From Lacinutrix algicola (GTDB taxonomy: Bacteria; Bacteroidota; Bacteroidia; Flavobacteriales; Flavobacteriaceae), in the NCBI RefSeq assembly GCF_001418085.1, contig NZ_LIQH01000027.1:124001-188000 (forward strand): a stretch of DNA of 64,000 nt, given 5' to 3'. The number at the start of each line of letters is the position of its first letter. Positions within the stretch are counted from its first letter, which is position 1. A model generated the notes under the pieces. It did no database searches. It was not told the origin of the DNA and saw nothing but the letters and a program-made list of their open reading frames with translations. Positions 17,168-25,426 of this stretch are shown piece by piece. The position numbers and the translations under genes are program-made.

Positions 17168-17575
17168 ATGCTTAGAAATATACTCGCAACAATTGTAGGT
17201 TTAATAGTCGCTAGTGCTTCTGTTTATTTATTTGAAAATGTTCTTGGACAATCATTTTTCCCATTACCAGAAAGCGCCAATGCTATGGATATGGAATGGT
17301 TAAAAAACAATATGGCTAACATTCCTGTAGGCGCTAAAATATTTGTGATTGTAGCACATTTTATAGGACCTATTGCAGGTATGTTTGTTGCTGGATATAT
17401 ATCTAAAACAAGTATGATTCCTGCGTATATTGTAGGAGTAATAATGTTATTAGCTACTTTCTTTAATATTTTTATGCTTCCAAAAGAGCTTTGGTTTAGA
17501 CTAGCCGATGGTATATTTGTTATTGCTGGTTTTTTCTTCGGAAAATCTCTGGCCAATCGTTATGTTTTTAATTAA
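17168..17575 (+). CDS. Conserved small integral membrane protein, 135 aa
   Basis: Four hydrophobic segments are visible: NILATIVGLIVASASVYLF, VGAKIFVIVAHFIGPIAGMFVAGYIS (one or two spans), AYIVGVIMLLATFFNIFML, and DGIFVIAGFFFGKSLAN. It has no charged catalytic motif. Similar four-helix proteins of unknown function are common in Flavobacteriia. Downstream it is followed after 34 bases by an MFS transporter in the same direction. Function unknown. Confidence 0.7.
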   Translation: MLRNILATIVGLIVASASVYLFENVLGQSFFPLPESANAMDMEWLKNNMANIPVGAKIFVIVAHFIGPIAGMFVAGYISKTSMIPAYIVGVIMLLATFFNIFMLPKELWFRLADGIFVIAGFFFGKSLANRYVFN

Positions 17576-17609
17576 TATAAAAGCACACGAAATTGAATCT
17601 CATTATTAA

Positions 17610-18788
17610 TTGAAACATCCTAAGTTAATACTTCCTATAATTGTAATCTCTCAGTTTTGTTGCACATCACTCTGGTTTGCTGGAAACGGAGTAATAAACG
17701 ATCTTATTATAAACTTCAATCTTAAAACAACAGCTTTAGGTCATTTAACTTCTGCTGTACAATTTGGTTTTATTATTGGCACACTCCTATTTGCTATATT
17801 AACTATTGCAGATCGCTTTTCGCCTTCAAAAGTATTCTTTATAAGCGCACTATTGGGTTCGCTATTTAATTTGGGTATAATATGGGAAAGCAACACATTA
17901 ACAAGTTTACTTCTACTGCGCTTTCTAACTGGATTTTTTCTTGCTGGCATTTACCCTGTAGGCATGAAAATAGCTGCCGATTATTACGAAAAAGGACTTG
18001 GTAAATCGCTTAGTTTTTTAGTTGGAGCTTTGGTATTAGGCACTGCTTTACCTCATTTATTAAAAGAAATAACAAATAAATATCCTTGGGAATCTGTATT
18101 AATTACAACATCTATTCTTGCACTACTTGGCGGTTTATTAATGCTAATTTTAGTACCTAATGGTCCATACCGTAAGGTGAGCCATAAAACAGACTTATTA
18201 GCCTTTTTTAGCGTTTTTAAAAACAGAACATTTAGAGCTTCGGCCTTTGGTTATTTTGGACACATGTGGGAACTGTACACTTTTTGGGCATTCGTTCCTT
18301 TTATGCTAAAACGATATAGCGAATTCAATACTTCGGCTACATTTAATATTCCCATGCTATCGTTTATTATAATTGGCATAGGTGGATTAGCTTGTGTAAT
18401 AAGTGGCTTTGTATCTATAAGAATAGGTGTAAAAAAAACAGCGTTCATAGCTTTACTTTTATCCTGTTTATGCTGCTTAATTTCTCCAATAGTATTTTCA
18501 ATGCAATATGAAAGCTTATTTATTGCTTTTCTTATTTTTTGGGGTATGGTTGTTATTGCAGATTCACCACTTCTATCGACACTAGTAGTAACAAATGTTG
18601 AAGCCGAAATAAAAGGAACAGCACTTACAATTGTTAATTGTCTTGGCTTTTTAATAACAATAATTAGTATTCAATTTATTAGCATGCTTACAGACTATAC
18701 GAATTCGAATACTGTTTTTGTTATTTTAGCTATAGGCCCAACTTTTGCCTTAATTGCCTTGAAAGGAAATAGGAAAATATTAAGATAA
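17610..18788 (+). CDS. MFS transporter
   Basis: 392 residues with about twelve hydrophobic helices and the MFS loop pattern (FAILTIADRFSPSKVFFISALLGSL after helix 2, and a second set after the central basic loop NGPYRKVSHKTD). The start is TTG at 17610, giving KHPKLILPIIVISQFCCTSLWFAGN, a normal N-terminus for the group; the next in-frame ATG would remove several helices. It probably works as a secondary transporter in the inner membrane; substrate not deducible. Confidence 0.88.
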   Translation: MKHPKLILPIIVISQFCCTSLWFAGNGVINDLIINFNLKTTALGHLTSAVQFGFIIGTLLFAILTIADRFSPSKVFFISALLGSLFNLGIIWESNTLTSLLLLRFLTGFFLAGIYPVGMKIAADYYEKGLGKSLSFLVGALVLGTALPHLLKEITNKYPWESVLITTSILALLGGLLMLILVPNGPYRKVSHKTDLLAFFSVFKNRTFRASAFGYFGHMWELYTFWAFVPFMLKRYSEFNTSATFNIPMLSFIIIGIGGLACVISGFVSIRIGVKKTAFIALLLSCLCCLISPIVFSMQYESLFIAFLIFWGMVVIADSPLLSTLVVTNVEAEIKGTALTIVNCLGFLITIISIQFISMLTDYTNSNTVFVILAIGPTFALIALKGNRKILR

Positions 18789-18885
18789 TTACTAGACCAC
18801 TTGAGATAGTTCTTCAACTTTCTAAAAAAATCAAATGAATTCGTTTAACTTACGCTAAGAAATATTGTAGAAAAACATAAAATCA

Positions 18886-19398
18886 ATGAATACATTCTTA
18901 AAAACATCAATTATAGCAATTATATTTTTCAACTCGAATCATGCATTTAGTCAATTAACAACATTCGATTTTGAAAATTATGAATTCAATTCTGAGGAAC
19001 AAATTAATGCCGCAAAACAGGATGTTTTGTCTGTTGCTAATTTGTTATTAGAAGCACCTATAAATAATAACAAAGAAGTAAGAATGGACGCTGGTTATTT
19101 TCTGTCTGAATGGATGAGTGAAACAAATAATTATAATTTTGGAACAGGTACTTTAAAAGAAATTTTTGATGATAAAATTGAACTTGCAATAATTTCTATG
19201 GCAGCGCAAGTAAAATATTGTATCGAAAACAATGCTACTAATAGTTACGATTATGAAACAAGACTTGGAATCTGGAAAATTATAACGACTTACGTTGAGA
19301 ACTCTAAAAACAAAGTCCGATCAACAAAAAAAATAAAGCAACTTATTAAGGCTAAAAAAGAAAACAAACTTGCCGAATTTCTAGAGGCTAATGAGTAA
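18886..19398 (+). CDS. Exported protein of unknown function, 170 aa
   Basis: Signal peptide MNTFLKTSIIAIIFFNSNHAFS followed by a mature protein of about 145 residues, mostly helical in composition with a basic C-terminus (STKKIKQLIKAKKENKLAEF). Cleavage is probably after HAFS. No family recognised. It ends 28 bases before the stop of the convergent M23 peptidase gene. Confidence 0.7.
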   Translation: MNTFLKTSIIAIIFFNSNHAFSQLTTFDFENYEFNSEEQINAAKQDVLSVANLLLEAPINNNKEVRMDAGYFLSEWMSETNNYNFGTGTLKEIFDDKIELAIISMAAQVKYCIENNATNSYDYETRLGIWKIITTYVENSKNKVRSTKKIKQLIKAKKENKLAEFLEANE

Positions 19399-19426
19399 AA
19401 CCAATCTCTCTAAAAAAATATTAAAT

Positions 19427-20116
19427 TCACAACCCTAACACAGGTTCAGGATTAACAGTGTTTTCAATATAAAACTCTATTTTTTTTAAAGAACAAACTC
19501 CTGGATAATCACCAACTTTATCTTGTATATCTATAATAATTTGAAAATGTAAATGTGGTGCATAATCGCCATTCACCTCAGCTTTTCCTAAATAAGCAAT
19601 AGTTTCTCCTTGTTTAATCTGCTCTCCTACTTTTAAGTTATTTAAAGACTCACGAGACAAATGCCCATAAAGAGTATAGAACACAAAGCCATCTAACTCA
19701 TGTTTTAAGATTATAGTTGGACCATAATCTCCATAATTAGTATTATCATTAAAGCTATGTATTTCGCCATTAAAAGCTGCTAAAACAGATGTTCCTGAAG
19801 CTATCCATAAATCTAAACCTATATGAATATTACGTTCGGTTTCAGGATTAGGATTATTAAAATAATCGCTTCGATTATAAATACCACGTTTTTCAAGATA
19901 ACCACCAAAGGCTACTTTTTTGTTTCTTTTATTAAGGTAATTGGTAATATAGATGTCCCAATCTTTAGAAGATGAAATATCGAAGTTTTGTAAGTCTGTA
20001 TTAGCTTCAGATAAATCGATTGGTGTGTAGTCCCTTTTAGAAATGGAAGCATCAATTACACATATATTTTGTGTAGCTAAAGCTGCCAAGCGTGTTTTGA
20101 AGTCTTTTGAATTCAT
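19427..20116 (-). CDS. M23 family metallopeptidase (LytM-like)
   Basis: 229 residues. The LytM core is complete: HIGLDLW (first Zn ligands His and Asp), YTLYGHLS, and the final APHLHFQ with the HxH pair. Such enzymes cleave peptidoglycan cross-bridges. The N-terminal 85 residues carry no signal peptide or lipobox, which is unusual for a wall hydrolase, so the protein may be exported by another route or act on a cytoplasmic target. An upstream ATG was not found. It lies downstream of, and in the same direction as, the sigma/anti-sigma operon, 47 bases after it. Confidence 0.88.
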   Translation of the reverse strand: MNSKDFKTRLAALATQNICVIDASISKRDYTPIDLSEANTDLQNFDISSSKDWDIYITNYLNKRNKKVAFGGYLEKRGIYNRSDYFNNPNPETERNIHIGLDLWIASGTSVLAAFNGEIHSFNDNTNYGDYGPTIILKHELDGFVFYTLYGHLSRESLNNLKVGEQIKQGETIAYLGKAEVNGDYAPHLHFQIIIDIQDKVGDYPGVCSLKKIEFYIENTVNPEPVLGL

Positions 20117-20163
20117 ATTTAATACGTAAAAACGATCATTAATATTGAACTCAAAAATAAAAT

Positions 20164-21633
20164 TTATTCAGCAATAACGTTGCTATACTTTGCATTAATT
20201 ACAATGGTTTTATTAGAAGCTTCATTGTTTGGATTATGCTTTATTGTTTTACTATTGGTTTTTTCCTTATTAAATTTCGATTGATTACCTTTAAAATACA
20301 AGTTATAGTTTATTGCTTTTGGTAAGTTTAAAAGAGCATCGCTATTCTCTAAAACAATATTAAGATTATTAAAATCTTCTGTAATATTCTGTACATATAA
20401 ATCTCCAAAACTACCATCTATAACAGAGTTTCCACTTAAATTCTCGATATCAATATTAGAAGACACTGCATTAAGTATTAAATCTTTAGCCGATTGAATA
20501 ACAGTTTTAGAAGCATAATTTAGCTTTAAAGTACCTTCATTCCACGATTGAATAGATGCGTTAGAATATGAAATATTGATGGAAGCGTTGCTTCCATCAA
20601 TACTATTAGCTAAAAATTTACCGTGAGATATAGTAATGTCTGGATTACTAATTACAGATGCCATTTTAAGTTCTCCATGCCTAACATCAAGCTTTAATTT
20701 GGCTTTTTTAGGCATTTTTATCTTTATGGTTTTTATTAACTCATGTGTTTTATTAGAATTCTCAAAAAGGTTTTTAGATTTCGAATCTCCAAACGCTTCT
20801 TCCATCTTTTCTTCGAAAGCCTTACCAAATTCCTCTCCCCATTTTTCCATTGCAGGTGCTAGTTTTTCTTCAAACTGTTTACCAAAGTCTTCTCCCCATT
20901 TCTCCATTTTCTTTTCGAAATCTTTACCAAAACCTTCTTCGATAGCTTTTTCAATATCTTTTCCAAGGTTTTCTCCCCAATTCTCCATGCCTTTTTCAAA
21001 TTGGTCTAAGTCAGATTGCTTGATACTTTTAGCCCATTGACGCATTTCATTTTCATATTCTTCACCATATTCCTTTCTGTACTTTTTGCTCCAAGAATTT
21101 AAATATGTTTCGCCTTCTTCTTGATATTTGTCAAAATCGAAATCCATATTATAATTACCATTTGGAGATTTTGGAATACGTAATACGTTTAATGCTTCAG
21201 GCAAATCTTTTAAAGATTCTAAGCTACTTAAACCTTCTAATAAAGGACCTAAGTTTAAATTAAAATCCATATTAGATAAAGCTTCAATAGATTCTTCGTT
21301 TAAAATATTAACACTCATATCCTCTGTCCAAAGTCCTTGCGAGCCTTTAGAGCGAATTGTTATTGCATTACCTTCAGTTTCGATGTCTAAATCCCAAGAT
21401 TTCAAAGCCAATTTAAGATCTTCTTTATTTAACTTTTTACTTTCAATATAAGCTTCAATCTCTACATAATCTTTATTCCAAGTATCTACCTCAACGTTGG
21501 TGTGGCTGGCATCTAAATAAATTGTAGACTGTTTATTTGCTTTTACTGTTTCCTTTGTTTTTGTCAATCTGTTTTGCGCTAAGACACTACAGGTTACAAA
21601 TAAACAAAGCATGCTGATATATATATGTTTCAT
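20164..21633 (-). CDS. Exported DUF4097-like protein with a helical repeat insert
   Basis: The ATG at 21631-21633 gives 489 residues with a good signal peptide (MKHIYISMLCLFVTCSVLAQ); an ATG 36 bases upstream is also possible. The N-terminal and C-terminal parts look like the beta-helical DUF4097/DUF2807-type adhesin fold (AKLKLDVRHGELKMASV, ASINISYSNASIQSW, NIVLENSDALLNL). Between them, about residues 180-285 are a charged helical insert containing three similar units of the form M(E)KWGEdFGKxFEEK. Third gene of the sigma operon, 38 bases (or 2 with the upstream start) after the anti-sigma-like gene. It is probably the envelope effector of that operon; biochemical role unknown. Confidence 0.72.
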   Translation of the reverse strand: MKHIYISMLCLFVTCSVLAQNRLTKTKETVKANKQSTIYLDASHTNVEVDTWNKDYVEIEAYIESKKLNKEDLKLALKSWDLDIETEGNAITIRSKGSQGLWTEDMSVNILNEESIEALSNMDFNLNLGPLLEGLSSLESLKDLPEALNVLRIPKSPNGNYNMDFDFDKYQEEGETYLNSWSKKYRKEYGEEYENEMRQWAKSIKQSDLDQFEKGMENWGENLGKDIEKAIEEGFGKDFEKKMEKWGEDFGKQFEEKLAPAMEKWGEEFGKAFEEKMEEAFGDSKSKNLFENSNKTHELIKTIKIKMPKKAKLKLDVRHGELKMASVISNPDITISHGKFLANSIDGSNASINISYSNASIQSWNEGTLKLNYASKTVIQSAKDLILNAVSSNIDIENLSGNSVIDGSFGDLYVQNITEDFNNLNIVLENSDALLNLPKAINYNLYFKGNQSKFNKEKTNSKTIKHNPNNEASNKTIVINAKYSNVIAE

Positions 21634-21671
21634 GTTTTTATTTTTTTGATTTGTTGAATTCATTTTCAACT

Positions 21672-22232
21672 TTAAAATTGATTAGCATTTACCGTATTCA
21701 AGTCCTTTAATTGTTCTTTTAAACGATACATTAAGTTTAATCTTAATTTTAAATTACTAATAAGCGCATCTACAGTTAACTCGTCTGGACCTTCGTTTGT
21801 AAGCTCTATATTTAGACGTTTGTATTCTGCTTTAAGCTCGTCTAATCGTTTTACATAACCATCAAACAGATCCTTATTTTCTGGTGTCAGTTTTACTTTA
21901 GACAGTTCTATATTAATATTAGCGAGATAATAATCTTCAACCTTTTTTAAGTTTGGAGAAATATCTCCAAGTGTTTTTGTTTCAATAGGTGCTACATCTG
22001 TAACTGTTATACCTTGGGTGTTTTCGGTATTAAAAAATTGAAAACCTCCAAAACATAAACCTAAAAACACAACAACACTTGCTGCAATAGACAGCCAATT
22101 AAATTCTTGTTTTTTCTTTTCTGGCAAAGCCGTTTCTAGTTTGTTTAGAAAACGTACTTCGTGACCAGATGGCATGCGCTCTGTAGACAGTTTGTTGTCT
22201 GCTTCAAAAAGGTCTCTAATATCTTTCGCCAT
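21672..22232 (-). CDS. Anti-sigma-factor-like membrane protein
   Basis: 186 residues: a cytoplasmic N-terminus of about 45 residues with the motif PSGHEVRFLNKLE, one membrane segment (WLSIAASVVVFLGLCFGGFQF, about 46-66), and a periplasmic helical part. It overlaps the upstream ECF sigma gene by 17 bases, the classical arrangement of a membrane anti-sigma factor. No zinc-binding HxxxCxxC motif is present, so it is not a ZAS-type protein. Role inferred from context and topology. Confidence 0.75.
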   Translation of the reverse strand: MAKDIRDLFEADNKLSTERMPSGHEVRFLNKLETALPEKKKQEFNWLSIAASVVVFLGLCFGGFQFFNTENTQGITVTDVAPIETKTLGDISPNLKKVEDYYLANINIELSKVKLTPENKDLFDGYVKRLDELKAEYKRLNIELTNEGPDELTVDALISNLKLRLNLMYRLKEQLKDLNTVNANQF

Positions 22233-22773
22233 AACTCTTATGTTTTAGTAATTCTTTTAATTTCACTTTTCCTCTAGACAATTGTGTTCGTGATGCGACT
22301 TGTGTTATGTTTAATATTTCGGAAATCTCCTCATGGTCGTAACCTTCTACTAAAAACAACATTAACACATATTTGTACTTGTCTGGCAGGTTATTAATTG
22401 CTGCCTTAATTTCGTCCAGAGTTGTTGTATCGTCCACCAACCAACTGTTATTCTCATTAGTATCTACCACTTTTAAATGAACGTCTTCTAACTCAACCAA
22501 ACGCTGCTTTTTTAGTTTGAGATAATCGATACTCTTATTAATAACAATTCGTTTTAACCAAGCTCCAAAAGTAACATCGCCTTTAAATTGATGCAGTTTC
22601 GAAAATGCTTTTATAAAAGATTCTTGTACTACATCTTCTGCCTCTGCGGTGTGATTTACAAAACGTTTTGCAATACAATACATACCATCACAATACTGGT
22701 TGTATAATTGCAATTGTGCCTTGCGATTGTTTTGTTTACACAATTCAATAATATTTAATTGAACGACTCTCAC
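22216..22773 (-). CDS. RNA polymerase ECF sigma factor
   Basis: 185 residues with region 2 (YCIAKRFVNHTAEAEDVVQESF and FGAWLKRIVINKSIDYLK) and region 4 (LPDKYKYVLMLFLVEGYDHEEISEIL followed by TQVASRTQLSRGKVKLKELL, the helix-turn-helix that reads the -35 box). The start is GTG at 22771-22773; the next Met is deep in region 2, so GTG is needed. First gene of a three- or four-gene operon and likely autoregulated. Confidence 0.93.
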   Translation of the reverse strand: MRVVQLNIIELCKQNNRKAQLQLYNQYCDGMYCIAKRFVNHTAEAEDVVQESFIKAFSKLHQFKGDVTFGAWLKRIVINKSIDYLKLKKQRLVELEDVHLKVVDTNENNSWLVDDTTTLDEIKAAINNLPDKYKYVLMLFLVEGYDHEEISEILNITQVASRTQLSRGKVKLKELLKHKSYGERY

Positions 22774-22898
22774 TTAATGGTTTTTGGTTAGTTTATTTTG
22801 GAACTCACACTAAAGACGAGTCAAAACTTAAGATGTTGCAAAAAAGTTTCATTTTTTTTAAAGATAGCAACAAAAAATATTAAAATCGCGTTAAGATA

Positions 22899-22929
22899 TT
22901 GACCATCCTTAGCTTTTAAAGTATCTTTA
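22899..22929 (+). promoter_or_regulatory. Promoter of the DUF2911 gene
   Basis: TTG at 22899-22901, 20 bases, TATCTTTA at 22922-22929 (7 of 8 to TAnnTTTG), 31 bases before the ATG. Confidence 0.5.
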
Positions 22930-22960
22930 CCACCTTGAATTAATCCTAATAAATTTCCCT

Positions 22961-23506
22961 ATGAAACGGTTTATCGTTTTTTTACTTGTTATTATTTTTG
23001 CTATTGTTGGTTATTTCTATTTTACTAAAACTGGTATTTTTGAAGAGCGTAAGAGTCCTAAAGACACAGTCGCTTTTAACTTAAACGATTTAAGATTAAG
23101 AATTTTCTACAACAGGCCATCTAAACGTAATCGTGAAGTTTTTGGCGCATTAGTACCTTTTAACGAGGTATGGAGAACTGGAGCAAACGAAGCAACTACT
23201 TTTGAAACTAACAAAGCTTTAAAAGTTGGAAAAGATTCGCTTCCGGCTGGAAAATATACACTTTGGACTATCCCTAACGACACCTCTTGGAATATAATGT
23301 TTAATGCTAAACAATATAAATGGGGCGTTGACGAAACTATGAAACCTATGCGTATTCCAGAATTCGATGTTGCTAGTTTCTCTGTTCCTGTTCAAAAATT
23401 AGACAAACCTGTAGAGAAATTTACTATCGCTTTCGATAATTCTACAGATAACCTATCTTTAACTATGGCTTGGGATGTTGCTAAAGTTGTGGTGCCGTTG
23501 AAGTAG
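22961..23506 (+). CDS. DUF2911 domain exported or membrane-anchored protein
   Basis: 181 residues. One N-terminal hydrophobic segment (FIVFLLVIIFAIVGYFYF) is an uncleaved anchor or signal; the rest is the DUF2911 domain: LRIFYNRPSKRNREVFG, VPFNEVWRTGANEATTFE, LPAGKYTLWTIPND and the final DNLSLTMAWD. The family is common in the Bacteroidota cell envelope and has no known activity. Divergent from the sigma operon, from which it is separated by 187 bases. Confidence 0.88.
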   Translation: MKRFIVFLLVIIFAIVGYFYFTKTGIFEERKSPKDTVAFNLNDLRLRIFYNRPSKRNREVFGALVPFNEVWRTGANEATTFETNKALKVGKDSLPAGKYTLWTIPNDTSWNIMFNAKQYKWGVDETMKPMRIPEFDVASFSVPVQKLDKPVEKFTIAFDNSTDNLSLTMAWDVAKVVVPLK

Positions 23507-23590
23507 GCAGTATTCAGTTGCTTATTCTTGTATTTTAAATAGGTGTTTAATTGTTGTATTTCTTGAATTTTTAAAATAATAATTTTGTCT

Positions 23591-23606
23591 TGTTGAGCGC
23601 AGTCGA
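23591..23606 (+). repeat. Dispersed repeat core, TTGAGCGCAGTCGA
   Basis: The same 14-base core is found in reverse orientation at 40038-40053. Both copies are intergenic, directly upstream of an essential or metabolic gene. The core resembles the short repeats scattered through many flavobacterial genomes. Confidence 0.55.
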
Positions 23607-23644
23607 GACGTTTTTATTACATTTACTTTTCATTTCATTTAGTC

Positions 23645-24727
23645 GTGGCAAATCAAAAAAAATCAGCATTAAAAGAAAACGATGGTATTTCTAATCCAGA
23701 AATAACGAGTGATAATGCTATTGCTAAAATTAAAGAACGCCGAAGACAAAAAAAGACTACTAATACTTTAGTAAAGTCTATTTTAAACGGAAACATTACG
23801 GCCTTAAGTCAATCTATTACTTTAGTAGAAAGTAAAAACACGAAACACTTAGAGCAAGCCAATTCTATTATAAAAGCGTGCTTACCTCATGCTAATAAGT
23901 CTATACGTATTGGAATTACTGGTGTTCCTGGTGTTGGAAAAAGTACTTTTATAGAAGCTTTTGGCAGCTACTTAACTAGTATTGGTAAAAAGGTTGCTGT
24001 ATTAGCAGTAGACCCAAGTAGCTCGCTTACTAAAGGCAGTATTTTGGGCGATAAAACTAGAATGGAAGATTTAGTAAAAGATAAAAATGCTTTTATTAGA
24101 CCAAGTCCTTCTGGCACTTCTCTTGGTGGTGTTGCTAGAAAAACACGCGAATCTATTATTTTATGTGAAGCTGCAGGATTCGATACTATTATTATTGAAA
24201 CCGTTGGTGTTGGCCAAAGTGAAACTGCTGTGCATAGTATGGTAGATTTCTTTTTATTACTGAAACTCGCTGGTGCTGGAGACGAACTTCAAGGTATAAA
24301 ACGTGGTATTATAGAAATGGCAGATGCTATTGCAATTAATAAAGCCGATGGCGACAATGCTAAACGCGCTAAATTAGCTAAAGTTGAGTTTAATCGCGCA
24401 TTGCATTTGTACCCAATAAAAGCATCTAAATGGCAACCAAAAGTAATAACCTGTAGTGCCATAGAAAGCCAAGGTATTGAAGAAGTCTATAACATGATTA
24501 TGGAATATTTAAAACTAACTACCGAAAATAATTACTTCTATTCTAAACGAAACGAGCAGAACAAATTCTGGTTAATACAAACTATTGAAGATCAACTTAA
24601 AAGTGAATTCTTTAATAATACTGAAATTAAAATTGCGCTTAAAAAACAATTGGAGCTTATTGAAGCTAATGAAACTACACCTTTTGTGGCTGCTGAATAT
24701 TTATTAGGATTAGGTAACAGTAATTAG
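23645..24727 (+). CDS. meaB: Methylmalonyl-CoA mutase-associated GTPase MeaB
   Basis: 360-residue G3E-family GTPase, the chaperone that loads and protects adenosylcobalamin in methylmalonyl-CoA mutase (also annotated ArgK). Motifs: Walker A GVPGVGKST, VLAVDPSSSLTKGSILGDKTRM (switch region), ETVGVGQSE and the guanine-specificity NKAD in ADAIAINKADGD. The start is GTG at 23645; the conserved core begins about residue 45, so the exact start is uncertain. A TAATTTTG promoter-like box lies at 23580-23587. The mutase itself is not in this window. Confidence 0.95.
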   Translation: MANQKKSALKENDGISNPEITSDNAIAKIKERRRQKKTTNTLVKSILNGNITALSQSITLVESKNTKHLEQANSIIKACLPHANKSIRIGITGVPGVGKSTFIEAFGSYLTSIGKKVAVLAVDPSSSLTKGSILGDKTRMEDLVKDKNAFIRPSPSGTSLGGVARKTRESIILCEAAGFDTIIIETVGVGQSETAVHSMVDFFLLLKLAGAGDELQGIKRGIIEMADAIAINKADGDNAKRAKLAKVEFNRALHLYPIKASKWQPKVITCSAIESQGIEEVYNMIMEYLKLTTENNYFYSKRNEQNKFWLIQTIEDQLKSEFFNNTEIKIALKKQLELIEANETTPFVAAEYLLGLGNSN

Positions 24728-24734
24728 AATAGTT

Positions 24735-24831
24735 TAGATTCTTCGCTTTGCTCTGAATGACATAAATACTAATAAATCAAGATTAAACTAATACTTAAAA
24801 TAGTAGATTCTTCGCTTTGCTCGGAATGACA
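24735..24831 (+). repeat. Two direct copies of a 28-base repeat
   Basis: Copies at 24735-24762 and 24804-24831 share TAGATTCTTCGCTTTGCTC-x-GAATGACA and differ at one base, 69 bases apart. They lie just after the meaB stop. The ends AGATTC and GAATGACA relate them to the hairpin repeats at 34.3 and 53.4 kb and to the copy inside the gene at 52.7-53.4 kb. Confidence 0.85.
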
Positions 24832-24876
24832 GGAATATTACTTCTTTTAAATATTAGTTGAAGTTTTTAAGGCCTG

Positions 24877-25233
24877 TTAAATTTTCATCAACTCTTTAGT
24901 GTCAATTGCTTTATCAAAAGCTACAGTTACATATTTATGACTATTAAAAAACTTCTTTTTAGATACTAATTTAATTGTCGCAACCAACTCTCCATCTTTA
25001 TTCTCTTTAACAGAAGTAACTTCAACTTTTTCTCCTACAATATTCTTATAGCTAGCAATGCCTCCTTTTTTAATAATAAAATTAGCCTTTGGGAAATTTA
25101 TGTGATTGTAATTATCGTTAGCTTCGCCAATAACAAAAACATCGCCAATGGCAACATTAGAACTATTGCTTTGAGCATAAATTGATATCGACAATAAGAA
25201 CATTAAAAACGTAAATAATACAGTCTTTTTCAT
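24877..25233 (-). CDS. Exported protein of unknown function, 118 aa
   Basis: Signal peptide MKKTVLFTFLMFLLSISIYAQ with cleavage after YAQ, then about 97 residues: a beta-rich, lysine-rich small domain (VAIGDVFVIGEANDNYNHI, KAKFIIKKGGIASYKNIVG, EVTSVKENKDGELVATIKL). This composition occurs in a group of flavobacterial periplasmic proteins with no known role. Isolated between meaB and a divergent monooxygenase gene. Confidence 0.7.
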   Translation of the reverse strand: MKKTVLFTFLMFLLSISIYAQSNSSNVAIGDVFVIGEANDNYNHINFPKANFIIKKGGIASYKNIVGEKVEVTSVKENKDGELVATIKLVSKKKFFNSHKYVTVAFDKAIDTKELMKI

Positions 25234-25261
25234 AATTATAAAATTTAATATTTTTGTTATG

Positions 25262-25292
25262 TAAAAATAAAAAATAAATTACAGATTTCAAA
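25262..25292 (-). promoter_or_regulatory. Promoter of the 118-residue exported protein
   Basis: On the minus strand TTTG (25289-25292), 19 bases, TATTTTTA (25269-25262; 7 of 8 to TAnnTTTG), 28 bases before the ATG. Confidence 0.55.
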
Positions 25293-25426
25293 AAAACTAG
25301 AACCTCTTATTGGTCTCTATTATTAGTATTTAACAACAAAATATTATAAAAAAGCAACCATCAATTACAGTTGATTTTTTTCATATTAATAAGAAGTAAA
25401 AAACAGTGAAAAAGGCAGAGAACGAA

